Of a stretch of 64,000 nucleotides of DNA, positions 20,776 through 31,560 are shown piece by piece. The position numbers and the translations under genes were made by a program. The stretch spans positions 13,151,006 through 13,215,005 of the forward strand of contig NC_087063.1 of assembly GCF_963678635.1 (NCBI RefSeq). The letters run 5' to 3'. The notes beneath the pieces were generated by a model, which ran no database searches, was not told the origin of the DNA, and saw nothing but the letters and a program-made list of their open reading frames with translations. Positions within the stretch are counted from its first letter, which is position 1. Every line of letters begins with the position of its first letter. The DNA is from Symsagittifera roscoffensis (taxonomy: Eukaryota; Xenacoelomorpha; Acoela; Convolutidae).

Positions 20776-21090
20776 CAAGCTATCTGAAAATCCTTAACAA
20801 CGCCCCCCCCCCTTTGGGCACCTTATTGAGGTTGCTGGATTAGATTGCTAGGTTGATCGAAACGATCGGTCTTGTAAAACAGTATGGGTATACTTTTTAA
20901 TTAATATAAAGGTTTGATCCAACTAATCTGGTGTCAAAGTCACTGTCTTTTTTGTTTTATGATTTTTGTTCCTTTTTCTATTCTTTTTTCTTGTTTTTGT
21001 TTCGCTTTTTGTCTTTTTGCTCGTGTTTTTGTCTCCCTAGTTACCCCCCCTTACTCGGTTAGCTAAGCTTCGTTCGGAGAGCGTACCAGG

Positions 21091-21252
21091 AAGTTTTCTC
21101 AAGTTTTCTTGAAAAGCTATCAAGGTACAACCGGAAGATTTACACGTTCCCGCTGAACCGTCTAGAAGTTTTCTTGAAAAGTTTTCTCAAGTTTTCTTGA
21201 AAAGCTATCAAGGTACAACCGGAAGATTTACACGTTCCCGCTGAACCGTCTA
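21091..21252. repeat. 88-bp direct duplication
   Basis: The segment from TTTTCTCAAGTTTTCTTGAA through CGCTGAACCGTCTA occurs twice with almost no change. It lies just inside the PBS-like site of element A. Confidence 0.85.
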
Positions 21253-21327
21253 CGTGCCCGTCTAGAATGGGCATGTAGCCCGGAGCTGTGTCAAGTGGGT
21301 TCGACTCCGTAGTCATGATGTCGTAAA

Positions 21328-21380
21328 ACACCCAGGAGCGCCATAAAAACACTATGTAACAGTCGCCTACTTCGGTCACA
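21328..21380 (-). promoter_or_regulatory. PBS-like site and LTR start of element A
   Basis: ACACCCAGGAGCGCCA (21328-21343) equals the tRNA-like 3' end beside element B's 5' LTR, and is followed after 11 bases by TGTAACAGTCGCC (21355 on), close to the LTR start TGTAACATTCGCC of B. On the minus strand this is an LTR end followed by a primer-binding site beginning TGGCGCTCCTGGGTG. It is the expected 5' end for element A. Confidence 0.65.
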
Positions 21381-22558
21381 TATGAGGCTTAAGAAAAATA
21401 GGCCCTATAACCATTGGCTCAAGAGTCAGAAACACTATCTCTTGTGTTTTTCTACCTCAAAAACGGTCGGAGCCAATTCGGTTCACTTGCGACATGAGAC
21501 TAGAACCCGTTACAGCTTAAATGCCACTACCAAAATACTCCCCCCCACTCTAGAAAATAAGAACGTCCCCATACTTAGGTCTCAAAATACCCAAAATACG
21601 CGAAGGTCGTTAAAAACAGGGTCGGAACAATCCGTTGAGTTACTTTTTATTGGACAGTGGAACTTTGATCCATTTCATATGGATCAAACTAAAAGTGGCC
21701 TTACCTCAACATACTTATCACAAAGTGCACTCGGGAAAATTAAATTTGGTACTTACATAGCAGCACACTTGAGAAACAGAGTAATTAAGCTAATTAATAA
21801 TTCTATGAATATAATTGAATATAACTCGAGAAGTTTTCTAACAATGAGTTCCAATCGAATGAAATAAGTTTTAGCTTGAGATTGCAGTTTTGGGTCTGAA
21901 CCATTGGGATACTTCAGTTGTCTACCTTTCCATTGAAGGTTCACTCTAGTTCAGTCGAATCTTGATTTGGTCTTGTGACTTCTCTGTCTCCTATATCAGA
22001 TAGGACAGCTCTACTCTCGTTTTCTACGACGGAAATTGCGAGTAGCAATTTTCCACTGTCTTTAATTGGCAACTTTCCCGCTATTGTAATTCGGTTGTTC
22101 TGATTTTATATTTGATGTTTTCAGTTGTCGCGAGAAAACTGAGCATGACAGGCTCCACTCGAATTTTTGAAAAAATAAACTTCATTCCAAAACCACGTAT
22201 TTCGTATTCCTCAAGGTCAAACTTCCAGATATTACCGACTGGCACGCAGCTAGTAGCGCTATTTAGATGAGAAGTCACCTCTCGCTGTGGAGCCCGTTAG
22301 GAGTTTCGAGAGCTTGAGATGACTTAAAGATCGAAAAAGTAGCAAGTCTTTAACAGTGGAACCCGTATTGGGATTCCGAGAGCTATAAATTCACTTAAAA
22401 AGACTTCTGGGTGCCTGTCTCGGGATGTTTCCAAAGACCACTTTGATCGCAAAACGTTGTTTTTCAGGATTGTTCGAAGACTTCTGAGGGATTTTTCGGT
22501 TATGTGAACGTCGTCGTTTGCGATATCGGCTTCACAGTATATTTTCCGTTTAATTATT
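21381..22558. other. Possible remainder of element A 5' LTR; no gene
   Basis: No supported gene. The sequence from 21355 may be LTR of element A, but no matching copy is in the window, so its far end cannot be placed. GTGGAACCCGTATTGGGATT-like and GTGGAGCCCGTTAGGAGTTT-like strings near 22280-22380 form an imperfect repeat. Confidence 0.4.
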
Positions 22559-22894
22559 CTATAGACCCAAGTATCTCCTGTGGCCTCGCGCTGAATAATT
22601 TTGTCTACCTCGAGATGACGAGCGATCTGTTATGTCGTTGGTCAATTTATCAACTCGTGGGGGGATGCCTAACACGTATACCCTCTCGTAGAGATGGGAT
22701 AGTTGCTTAGCAAGTTTTGCTAACTCTTTTCCAATGTCTTCAGGATGGCGTGCGGAGTGTTGGGTACCGTTGAAAGTGTCGTTTCCGCCAATAAATAAAC
22801 ATATTATTTCGTACTGACCTTTCGTTGGTAAATGATTCTGTACGTGAAAGATCCTACCACCAGGAATTGACAGAATGTTGAAGTTCGGGAACAC
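22559..22894 (-). pseudogene. Relic SGNH-hydrolase-like domain
   Basis: A 111-codon frame whose first part reads FNILSIPGGRIFHVQNHLP, then ICLFIGGNDTFNG (block III-like Gly-Gly-Asn-Asp), then LSHLYERVYVLGIPPRVD. This is the central part of an SGNH fold. A block I-like segment upstream is in another frame with a stop. It is a separate fragment from the SGNH domains inside element B, probably left by another retroelement copy. Confidence 0.6.
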
Positions 22895-23242
22895 TAGTCT
22901 CTTCGCCCGTTAGTCAGCAATCTATAAGTGTTTCGTCTTGGATGTTTTGAAGATGTGCTCTTTCATAACATACAGGGTCTTGTCTCTAAAAATCTGCCAT
23001 TGGAGATACTCCACACAAGACCGATGCCATTTAACATGAAACTATTTAATAAGTGTTCATTTTTAAAGAAGTAAAGTAGGTTCTTCCCTGCATAAGAAAA
23101 ATACCTTATTTCAGAAGAAACCACTAAAGGGTTTGACTAGTTTTTGAAATTTACGCATTACATCCAGCAGCAGTACAAATAGTTTGTGAAACTCAACTTT
23201 AATGCTCAAAATTTCATTTTTACAGCAGTTCGGTTTCGGCTA

Positions 23243-24164
23243 TGTAACATTCGCCCGGAAGATACATATCGACGGAAAATAAAACTAAGTCCTAAGACGA
23301 CTGGCCAACGTCTAAACAGAGCTTTACATACTTTTAACCGTCTCTTCCAAGCCAGTACTTTCGGTGGTCTTTCTAACATGGGGTCGACAAAAACGTTACT
23401 GCTTTCGGCTTCGGTCAAAACACTCAAATTAACTTAATTACATGCAGAAATAGTGAGCTCATGGCTAGGTCTCAGTATCCCCAGACCACGAGGTCACTCC
23501 TAAAAACAGGGCTACTACTGTTTATTATATTACTATTGTTTTTGTTCAGTAGATAAAAATCATCATCTGCATCGAAGATGGATCAACCCTTTCCCCCAAC
23601 TCCTAGCTTCTCATCCCTATCAAAATGAATCCAGTTGTTATTTAAATTCAAATCAGGACATGACAAGAAGGTAAAAGTCTATATAAAGGGATAAAAGTTT
23701 CAGTTCCGAAACCCTTCCGGATTCTTGAATCCACTGTATCAAGCACGTTAGACTTGACTTCTTTGTAATCCGGAAGGCTTTCTTCCACCCTTCACCGTTA
23801 TCTGCAACGGCCTTGCAACTATTGTAGCGACACAATAGTTGCAACTCGGAGTGCTCTCTGTTAACTCCGTGATTTGTTGTCGTTTTTTCTCACAATTTCC
23901 GTACTTCTCGTGATCGCAGCTAATGTTGTTCTGTTTTTCTTCGACCTTTTTGCCAAAATGGCCGTTTCTGACGTTTCTCAGAAATGTTACGTAATCATTT
24001 CGAAATTTAAAAATTAGCAATTCCCGAATCCTTCAACCTTCACGTTTTGTCCCATCGTTCAAATAACGTCGTTAATCCTTTAAAATCACTAATTCGGAAG
24101 GCTCGCTGCTAAAATTTCGAATTCCGCAGAGATTGCATTTTTCACATTCTGGTCGAATGTCACA
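23243..24164 (-). repeat. Element B 3' LTR
   Basis: 922 bp, with TGTAACATTCG and CGAATGTCACA as imperfect inverted termini (10 of 11 bases). It includes the inverted pair CCTTCCGGATT (23713-23723) and AATCCGGAAGG (23767-23777), able to form a hairpin with a 43-base loop. A TATATAAAGG string lies near 23677. Confidence 0.9.
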
Positions 24165-24182
24165 TACTCCCCGGACAGTCCG
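24165..24182 (-). promoter_or_regulatory. Polypurine tract of element B
   Basis: On the minus strand CTGTCCGGGGAGTA directly precedes the 3' LTR's TGTGAC. A short purine run next to the 3' LTR is the expected plus-strand primer. The same GTCCGGGGAG string recurs inside pol. Confidence 0.8.
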
Positions 24183-24985
24183 GTCAATGTCCTCATTGAA
24201 TCACGCATTGTTCGTAAAATAGATACAGTGTCATCGAACAGAATTTACAAAATGCACGAAATTACTTTTATCCACGTCACATCGACTCACTGCAGAATAT
24301 AAATGGCATCATAATACATCACTATAGCCTTCAAATTCTTTCATTAATCTGCACATTGAGGATATGACTTAAGATAAAACATATTTTCTGACTTCCAACG
24401 TCAATGTCCCAATTAAAACTTTTTCTCTTAGATTTAAAAGGTGTTGGTCTGCAGGACAGTCCTGCCAACCAACAAGCTAAAATTATCCTACTATGCTTCT
24501 TCCCTTCGGAAACCTTGCTTGTTATTGTCCTGAATAATAAAACTAAGAAACTCTGTGGTTAGAAAGAACAATGAAACAATCTCCCTCTTCGAGAGATTAC
24601 CCAAGCCTTTCATGTCACCACAAAGTGATCAGTTCTCCTAGCTGATTAAAAACAGTCATGTAGGCTGGAATATTTAAATATACTCCTTCACCTAAGCCTT
24701 TCTAAATAAATAGTAAGTGAGTGTCTCTAAAGCCACTCGACTAAAATCAAAATGCAAATTTATAAATGCAACAATTTCAAAACTCAACTAAATGTTTTAG
24801 TTTTCAATTACAAGTTGGTTGCTTGGTTTCTCACTTGAGTTTTTTCACACACATAAAACAATTCTGAGTTTTAATTTTTTCTTCATCACTCCTTTGTTTT
24901 CTTCTTCTTTCGTCGTTTAGAAGTTCTAAAGCTTCTAAATTCTTCTAATTTCATCTCTTTTTTCATCTTGCTTTTCAGTCATCCG
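24183..24985 (-). other. Element B 3' untranslated region
   Basis: About 800 bp without a supported gene between the last accessory frame and the PPT. It contains the short palindromic stretch GGTCTGCAGGACAGTCCTGCC near 24446-24466. Confidence 0.6.
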
Positions 24986-25505
24986 TCAATGCTCCATTTC
25001 TTCCTCCTGTGATACTGACTCTGCACTCTCAGTTTCCGTATCTTGTAACACGTCGTTAGCTATCCTGACGCTGCTGGAAGCCGTCCTCCAACACTTATGC
25101 TCTTCTACCCTCTGTTTGCAGCAAGGTAGGGTATCCACGTTAGATTCTCTGTTCCTGCAGAAGCTGTTGTGGAGACACAACGTCACGTTTCTCTCCAAAT
25201 CCTCCTTTAACATCTCTGCCTTCTCCTTTCCACTACGTTCACTCGTCCTGGAAATTCTTTTCACAGCGGTGGTCACTGCACTTAAAAGCTCCTGCTCCAA
25301 TGTCCAGCTGATATTCACTGTACACTCTGCCATGCTTCGACATATGCTTTTTCGCATATTCATACAACCATGCAGTCACGTTAGCTCTGAACCATGGCAT
25401 CAATCGTTTCCTCGCCCATATCTTCTTCACTTCCATCGGAATGTTTAGAACTTTGCACATTGTCTCAAAAAGATCTAAATCTTTCAGACAATCTAATCTC
25501 CGCAA
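24986..25505 (-). pseudogene. Element B accessory Cys-rich protein, last ORF
   Basis: Two overlapping frames, 25505-25239 and 25363-24986, read as one protein with a frameshift around 25240-25260. The first part is helical (ARKRLMPWFRANVTAWLYEY). The tail has a run of Cys/His pairs (CLHNSFCRNRES, LPCCKQRVEEHKCW) that could bind zinc, then an acidic end. I do not recognise the family. It is the final reading frame before the 3' LTR. Confidence 0.45.
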
Positions 25506-25538
25506 CTGTTCTCTCGTCGGTGCCTCCTGTCTGTTATT

Positions 25539-26177
25539 TTATCTCACATGAGCTTCCAGCCATCGTATCGCCATCATAACTCCCACTATCACTATTGTTA
25601 TGGGCTGTGATGAATCTTGTAAACCCATGGAGAGCAGCTCTCCAGAGTCCCAGATCAACATCAGATTACTACGCTTGGGATACCACCAGGTCTGCAGCAA
25701 GCAGTGGCAAGGAAACTCGTCATGCGTCAACATGATGCTCCTCCAATTACGTTTTCCCGAAGCTTCCAGCAATGGTTCCATTTTCATCATCACTCGGTGG
25801 ACTTCATCATTCTCATCTACTGTATTGTAATCTGTGACAGTTGATCCTCTCTGTTTCTGTCTCTCGAAGTCACTGAAGTTCCCGCTCACATATCCCATGA
25901 ACTTCTTTCCTAATATTGACTCCAATTCTTCTTTGGTTCTCTCTGGAACTGCTGAGAACATCTTACATAGCAACTCGTATGACTTCTCGGACATTCTCGC
26001 CAGTCTCACACACTTCGGCACTGAGAAGGCTTGATCCACAATCGTTCTTGTACTCTTCACGTCCACAGCTACGAAATGTACAGGGTATCTGCTCTTGCAC
26101 ATTGGAGCCAATGTTGAACCCACCAAATATCGTGCTCCTGATGGTCTACAATAAGTCTCACTGTGTCTAATGTTCAT
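25539..26177 (-). CDS. Element B accessory protein, unknown (212 aa)
   Basis: An open minus-strand frame of 212 codons whose coding appears to extend upstream of its first ATG (reads IHRKYIGKWREAIETEMN in phase), so it probably continues the protein of the previous frame after a frameshift near 26220. A duplicated TTCCTATGTA string lies at that point. No known domain recognised; the middle has FMGYVSGNFSDFERQKQRG. Confidence 0.45.
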   Translation of the reverse strand: MNIRHSETYCRPSGARYLVGSTLAPMCKSRYPVHFVAVDVKSTRTIVDQAFSVPKCVRLARMSEKSYELLCKMFSAVPERTKEELESILGKKFMGYVSGNFSDFERQKQRGSTVTDYNTVDENDEVHRVMMKMEPLLEASGKRNWRSIMLTHDEFPCHCLLQTWWYPKRSNLMLIWDSGELLSMGLQDSSQPITIVIVGVMMAIRWLEAHVR

Positions 26178-26217
26178 TTCCGTCTCGATTGCTTCCCTCC
26201 ATTTTCCTATGTATTTC

Positions 26218-28029
26218 CTATGTATCTCCTGGGAATACTTCTACACTGATGGCTGTGACCATCTCATGTTTCTGTTCTAGATTCAATAGTGACTCTAAAG
26301 AACCAAACATGTTGTAGAATCCTAGTGCAGTCACTAGATTCACATCGGTTCCTCCATGGCAATCTGCTATCAGTTCCGTTTCTGTTCTTGCTTTCATCAC
26401 TACGTTTCCAAACAATACCGTCAATTGCTTGTGTTGTTTTTCCAGGGTCTTCACACAGTCCATACCTCCACAAACGTGACCCTCCAGTCCACAGACTTCC
26501 GCCAGACAGCTACCAGATTTGACCCAGTCTTCTGGTCCCCAGCCAGGCAACTCCACTTTATCTTCTCCGCTGCTCTTAGAGGCCGTTATCATCACATTAT
26601 ATATGATGTTGAGGTCACGCAGGTTACAGTCTGCATTCAGTTCCCTCTGTACGTCTTGTGTCGCCCGTAATATCGAGTCAGCGTTGGGACTAGGACACCA
26701 TGATGGCCTCATCATTTCCCACACTGTCATCAAGCTCGTTCTCAGTAATTCATCTGAGAATCCCAACCCAAACTCCACTCTTCTGTCGGATTTTGGTACT
26801 GAAGGTGCAGTCACCTCTTCTTCCAAGACCAGTCCCAATTTGACCTGTGGATTGTTAATGCTCATAATCGTTACAATTCTGGACGTCCAGAATCTTAGCA
26901 ACACCGCCTGCTCATAATCGAAGAAGCAATCGCGTATGTCTTCCATCAGGAAAGGATTGTACGCTATCCCTATGATCCCGGATACGTAGCTATACGATTT
27001 CTTCTTGATCGGTCCACAGTATTCACTGGATCTCGGCAATGCTCCCATAGATTCTTTAGTGAGTCTCAGCTCCTTGTTTGAGAATCTCCTGATTTCGTCT
27101 ATCTTTTTCATGGGTTCTAATTCTTCGGGTTCTTTCATGTTCACCCTCATTGGTTTACTTTGCTGCATATCCAGCAGTGCTAGTAAGAATAAGGCTTTTG
27201 CTCGCTCATCGCATTCCCTCAACATTTTAACACAGGTGTTTAGTGCAGGTACTGAAATCTGCTCTATCAGGAATCGAATGAAACAGAGAGCGTCTCTCCG
27301 CTTCGCACACGCTACTGCTGCTCCCTCCTGGACTATCAGATCCCTCAGGTTCGTCATAAGGAAAACCTTCTCCTCTTTTGATCTCTTCCTTTCTTCTGAA
27401 TCATATTCTTCGCGAGTCAGTCCCATCATGCACCAGGCGAACCTGTGTTGTAACTCTGTTCTTACGTAAGGCACTGCCACGAGAGCATGTATTTTCGGCG
27501 TAGTCCTCATTTCTTCTTCGAAATACCTCAATACTACTGCTTTCCATGGAAGGCTCACCAACTGCTCTATCGTTTCTGCTTGTATGTCAGACGACGCTAA
27601 AGTCCCGTACGCCTTCTGCTTGAGGTTGGTGCCTTGCTACATCGTTTCCAGATAACCCTCCATGGCTTTTTCGTCTTCCAGGGCCATTACATACCCTCTA
27701 GCCGAGTTTCGGTATTCTAACATCTCCATGTATCCACCGGTGGGTTCATCTATCGACACAGTCTCCGACACTCTTAGTCAGTTATATTCCACTGGTGTTA
27801 GTTGTCCTGCAACACTTCCCTTTCCATGATTCATGGGAGATGGCTTGAAGTCTTTCATTGTGCTCTCTCCACATTGGCTGAGTATTTCCATTTCTAAGGT
27901 TGCTCCAGTCAGAATGCGGTCACTCCTTTTGGATTTATAACCTGTTGACTTTATCCCCGCCATGAGAATGGGTGGCACCATCGCTATATCAGCTAAAATT
28001 TTTATCTGTGCCAGACAGTTGATAATCAC
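26218..28029 (-). pseudogene. Element B accessory protein, two in-frame stops
   Basis: One frame runs from 28029 to 26218, broken only by TGA at 27778-27780 and TAG at 27637-27639. The residues between and after them read continuously (YMEMLEYRNSARGYVMALED; then 447 open codons). The long part is alpha-helical and rich in Arg/Glu/Leu (LRDLIVQEGAAVACAKRRDA, LRATQDVQRELNADCNLRDL). It contains a His/Cys/Gly segment near GLEGHVCGGMDCVK. No family recognised. The same-frame continuation implies recent loss by point mutation. Confidence 0.5.
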
Positions 28030-28435
28030 CTTGCCCCAAATCCATGACCTCCTCGACTCGTTTCCTTTTCGCTGAGTTAATAGATTTCATTGATATTTCT
28101 GAATCCACCTTCGTCTTTCCAACTCTCCTCGGCATCACTCTGCTGCCTAACTTCATCTTCATCGCATTGATTTTATCAATCACCAATTTTGATCGCATCG
28201 TCCCTCTCCTGGTTCTTGACAGATACACCACCTCTCCTTCATCGTCCTGCGGTGTCATCTTTATGGGAGAATTCGCTTCACTTTCATCAGTGGCTGAGTC
28301 GATCAACAACTCACTCAGTCTCCCTTCACACTCATCAAGCTTGTCAAGTACTTCTCTCATCAAGGGTTGGTTGAGACCCGTTTTCAGAATTGACTGGGTC
28401 CCATAGCTCTGAACTACGGTCCAGACCTCTTCCAT
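27989..28435 (-). CDS. Element B accessory ORF, basic (about 150 aa)
   Basis: An open frame with an ATG near 28435, overlapping the end of the previous ORF by about 90 bp. Mixed acidic and basic with a nuclear-localisation-like KRKRVEEVM. Its end overlaps the next frame, where VIINCLAQIKILADI continues in another phase, so an indel near 28025 probably joins the two. Confidence 0.4.
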   Translation of the reverse strand: MEEVWTVVQSYGTQSILKTGLNQPLMREVLDKLDECEGRLSELLIDSATDESEANSPIKMTPQDDEGEVVYLSRTRRGTMRSKLVIDKINAMKMKLGSRVMPRRVGKTKVDSEISMKSINSAKRKRVEEVMDLGQGDYQLSGTDKNFS

Positions 28436-29564
28436 AAACGCCACTCTGTCCAGTTTGCATCCTACTCTCGTGTACTTCCCATTCTTCTTCGGGCAGCGTT
28501 CCCAAGAAAGGTTCTCTGGCTGAGGCCTCTATTCTTCTCCTCCGAGGTGATTCCATGAGGATTCTCTGGTCGTTATTTCTTGAATTGCCAGGAGAGCTGC
28601 TCTCCGGCAAATTCCGTTTCATTTCCATAAAGGCTGACGGAGGCTCCAGTGTCGAGATGCCTTCATCCGCTGGCTCAGTCGTTTCCAACGTGTCTGCATT
28701 ATTCTCAAGATCACTGAAGATATTGAAATCCAGGCTGGATGTTCCTCCTGTCGATGCCCTGTCGTCTTCCCCACCAGCTTGATCTTGTTGCATGGGTTCT
28801 TCGGTTTGACGGCTTCCACCCTGTCCGTCATCTCCTTCTGACTTATCCTTGTTCGAGCTCGATAGTCCTTGTTCGTCATTGTCGGCTTCTTCCTGGAATC
28901 TCGGTATGAGCAAAGTACCGGCCGATTTATCTTCCTCTTCTCCATGGACCACTTTGATTTCTTCGCAGCCGAAGGGTGCTAGGAAGGTTCTCGTCTGCAG
29001 TATTCCTCCCACTTTCATCTCCTGTTTTACACTGGTCAGGATTGATGAGGCTTCAGGCAGTTCGGTCCTGCCTCTCATCCTCATCGGAGCTAAGCCTAAT
29101 CGCTTCCATTCCTCATCAAATCTTCCAGGCTTAGGAGTCGCGGCGTTGCTTATTCGCCTTCTCGTTGCTTGATCCGTATATGCAAATCGTGTGTACTGTA
29201 ACACGGTGGCATTTCTCCCTACAAAGTATGGATCCATCGTTCCCACGAAATTCCCTACTCTCCTTTCATTGGTTTCGAATGCTCTCAACCTAGGAGTTTG
29301 TACCACGGAGACTGCTCCGAGCAACATCCTTCTTATCAGAGGGAATTCAGGGATTGCCTCCGGCAGCTTCTCGTAATCACCCCAGTCTTTCGTCTCTTCT
29401 CTCACCTTATGATATGCTGCAGTGAGACGAGGCACTCTGGTTATCTCATCATTCGTTTTATCATAGGGTCTCAGATTCCAAAGCTTCGGAAACACTTCGA
29501 TGTGTGCTCTTTCTACTTCTCCCATGCGATCACGGAAGTGATCGTCAAAATTGAAGACTGTCAT
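28344..29564 (-). CDS. Element B accessory ORF, acidic C-terminal half
   Basis: ATG at 29564 lies within the end of the previous frame (overlap of about 20 bp). The first half reads like a folded protein (FPKLWNLRPYDKTNDE, VGTMDPYFVGRNATVLQYTR). The second half is Ser/Glu/Asp-rich and probably disordered. No known domain recognised. Either a separate protein or the continuation of one polyprotein after a frameshift. Confidence 0.45.
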   Translation of the reverse strand: MTVFNFDDHFRDRMGEVERAHIEVFPKLWNLRPYDKTNDEITRVPRLTAAYHKVREETKDWGDYEKLPEAIPEFPLIRRMLLGAVSVVQTPRLRAFETNERRVGNFVGTMDPYFVGRNATVLQYTRFAYTDQATRRRISNAATPKPGRFDEEWKRLGLAPMRMRGRTELPEASSILTSVKQEMKVGGILQTRTFLAPFGCEEIKVVHGEEEDKSAGTLLIPRFQEEADNDEQGLSSSNKDKSEGDDGQGGSRQTEEPMQQDQAGGEDDRASTGGTSSLDFNIFSDLENNADTLETTEPADEGISTLEPPSAFMEMKRNLPESSSPGNSRNNDQRILMESPRRRRIEASAREPFLGTLPEEEWEVHESRMQTGQSGVYGRGLDRSSELWDPVNSENGSQPTLDERST

Positions 29565-31553
29565 CTGTGGCTCTGATATCTTCACTCATGAGCTCACGCA
29601 ATGTGTGCTGCTCACACCAGTTCAGTGTACTACCGTCCACTGCCAATATGAGGTTCAGGTGCAGCACCGACCTCCTATATGCCTCCACTTTAAGGTCAGG
29701 GAACGCAAATGTGACTGCTGGTCCATAGATCACTGTCACGAACTCCGTGACTCCTCTGATCAGCGCCAAGGGATCGGTTCTCATAGCCAAGCTCAGATCG
29801 GTTAACAGGGGCATGCCTCCAACATGTCGTCTAACATCTTCCTCTCTTTCAATCGTCTCGTCTTCTCCCGTTCCAAAGCGATTTTGTTGTAAGAGATACT
29901 GGATAAGAGTGTGTCTCAGGTCTCTTATCTTGTTCCACGAGTCCGTGGATTTCTTCATATCCAAGTTCCTCACTCTCTCTCTCTCATCAGCTCTGGACAA
30001 CGTGCCAGTTTCATCAGTCCTCCCAAGTTTCCGTGGGTAATTGCAATCAATGTCAGAATTCCGTCTAGCCGCAGGTTCTGGATTCCATCGGTGAGCAGTA
30101 TCGCCGGTCCTTTCACGAAGTTCTCCGCTCCGAATGTCACGAACAAGGCTATTAGTTCCACTATCGACACTTCCACTACTGCTTGGAGGAAATCTTTTAT
30201 CAAGTAGTGCGAGACTTTCGGGTAAACTTTTGCCAAGAAGGACGCGGTCCATCCGGCTCCCAACCCTTCCAGCATGCTGTCTGTCCTTTCAAAGCCCTCC
30301 TGTCCGTTCACTTCCCGGGTCCAGAAGATTTCCAGAGTAATCTGACACATTCTGTTCACAAATTCAGCGGTCTTTTCTCCAGCATTTTCCGCCAGGTGCA
30401 CCTCCTTCAACAGGCAGGCATGTATCATCACGGGGCCTTGCTTAAAAGCATCTGCACCCAATGCCGCTACTCTAGGGTTCAGGTGTAGCCACTGGTTGGC
30501 TTCGGGCTTGGTTCTCAGAACCATCGCCTCCAGATGAGCTCTCGTCTCTAGTGAATTTTTCCTTCTTGTGTCTTCACCTGCCACTTCCATTGCTCGGAAC
30601 CATTGGTCGTTGGACATTGCCGCGATCACTCGATGGTCGTCATCTATTCCCGGTTTCAGTTTGAGTTGTCGACTGAAATTGGACAGTTCCAACCCCAGCA
30701 CCTCGTCCAACACTAACATGTGTAGCGCATGGTCCTTGAGTCCTCTCATCGCGTTTGAGATATCTGACCACACTGCAGGCAGTTCAGCCTTAAGTGGCCT
30801 CAGGTTCTCCATCTCTATCATGCAATTCGTGGCTGATATGATCACATCATATTTCCCTTCCGAAAGTAAGGCCACAATCGCATACACAAATTTCAGTCCA
30901 TCCGGGAGATGTGCATATCCCGGAGACAACGCGAATACTACTCTCAGTGTCACTTTATTGAATGACCCCTCCTTCGTCGCGTCCACCACTTCACCCATCG
31001 ACTCAAGGATATCTTTTATCGCTGGCCATACAGCGTTCTCTGCTGTTGTAGGATCTCTGAGTCTGCTCAGAAAACCTCTACTGTGTAGATGGTCATTGAT
31101 GCCAGCAAACACGATCGTAATTGGGTTCATTTCCGTCTGCCTTTGTACCCCTATAGCCAAAGATATCGATTGCAGTAAGTCCAGTCCGACCGCTGCCAAC
31201 ATTATGACGTCCGGCCAAAACAAAGACTTGGAGGTGTACACGAACTCTGAATTCGCTACTACCATAATCTTGGCCTTCCTCATCTCTGCTTTGTCATAGG
31301 CGGCGAAGATGGTCTCATCTTTCTTTATCGCTATCAATCCGCCATATATTTGGGCATCACCATCTTGATTCACTAGCTTTGGGTATACTCTTTCCTTCAC
31401 ATGACCAGGGGGTGTCGTCAGCTGCCTGAATATCTTCACGTGTTGTCCAATCGGCGCTCTCGTCGTCAGGAATCTTCCTGGTCTCTCTTCACGATTCCCC
31501 TCATCATGATTCAGCCTCACATCTTGCAATGGTCTCGCATTCACTGGTCCCAT
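29545..31553 (-). pseudogene. Element B accessory protein with SGNH-like domain 2
   Basis: ATG at 31553, 8 bases after the stop of the upstream SGNH gene. The frame is open to 29970, then shifts within a (GA)n run near 29970-29985 and continues (MKKSTDSWNKIRDLRHTL) to 29545. Around residues 95-185 the order ANSEFVYTSK, WPDVIMLAAVG and ITIVFAGINDHLHSRG fits SGNH blocks I-III, although the Gly-Asp-Ser of block I reads Ala-Asn-Ser. A second hydrolase-like fold, perhaps inactive. The remaining 350 residues are helical and unknown. Confidence 0.55.
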
Positions 31554-31560
31554 TGTGTTG

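Noticed and set aside
21297-21307. tRNA gene at a GGTTCGACTCC B-box match
   Set aside because: No acceptor, D or anticodon arms can be drawn around it.
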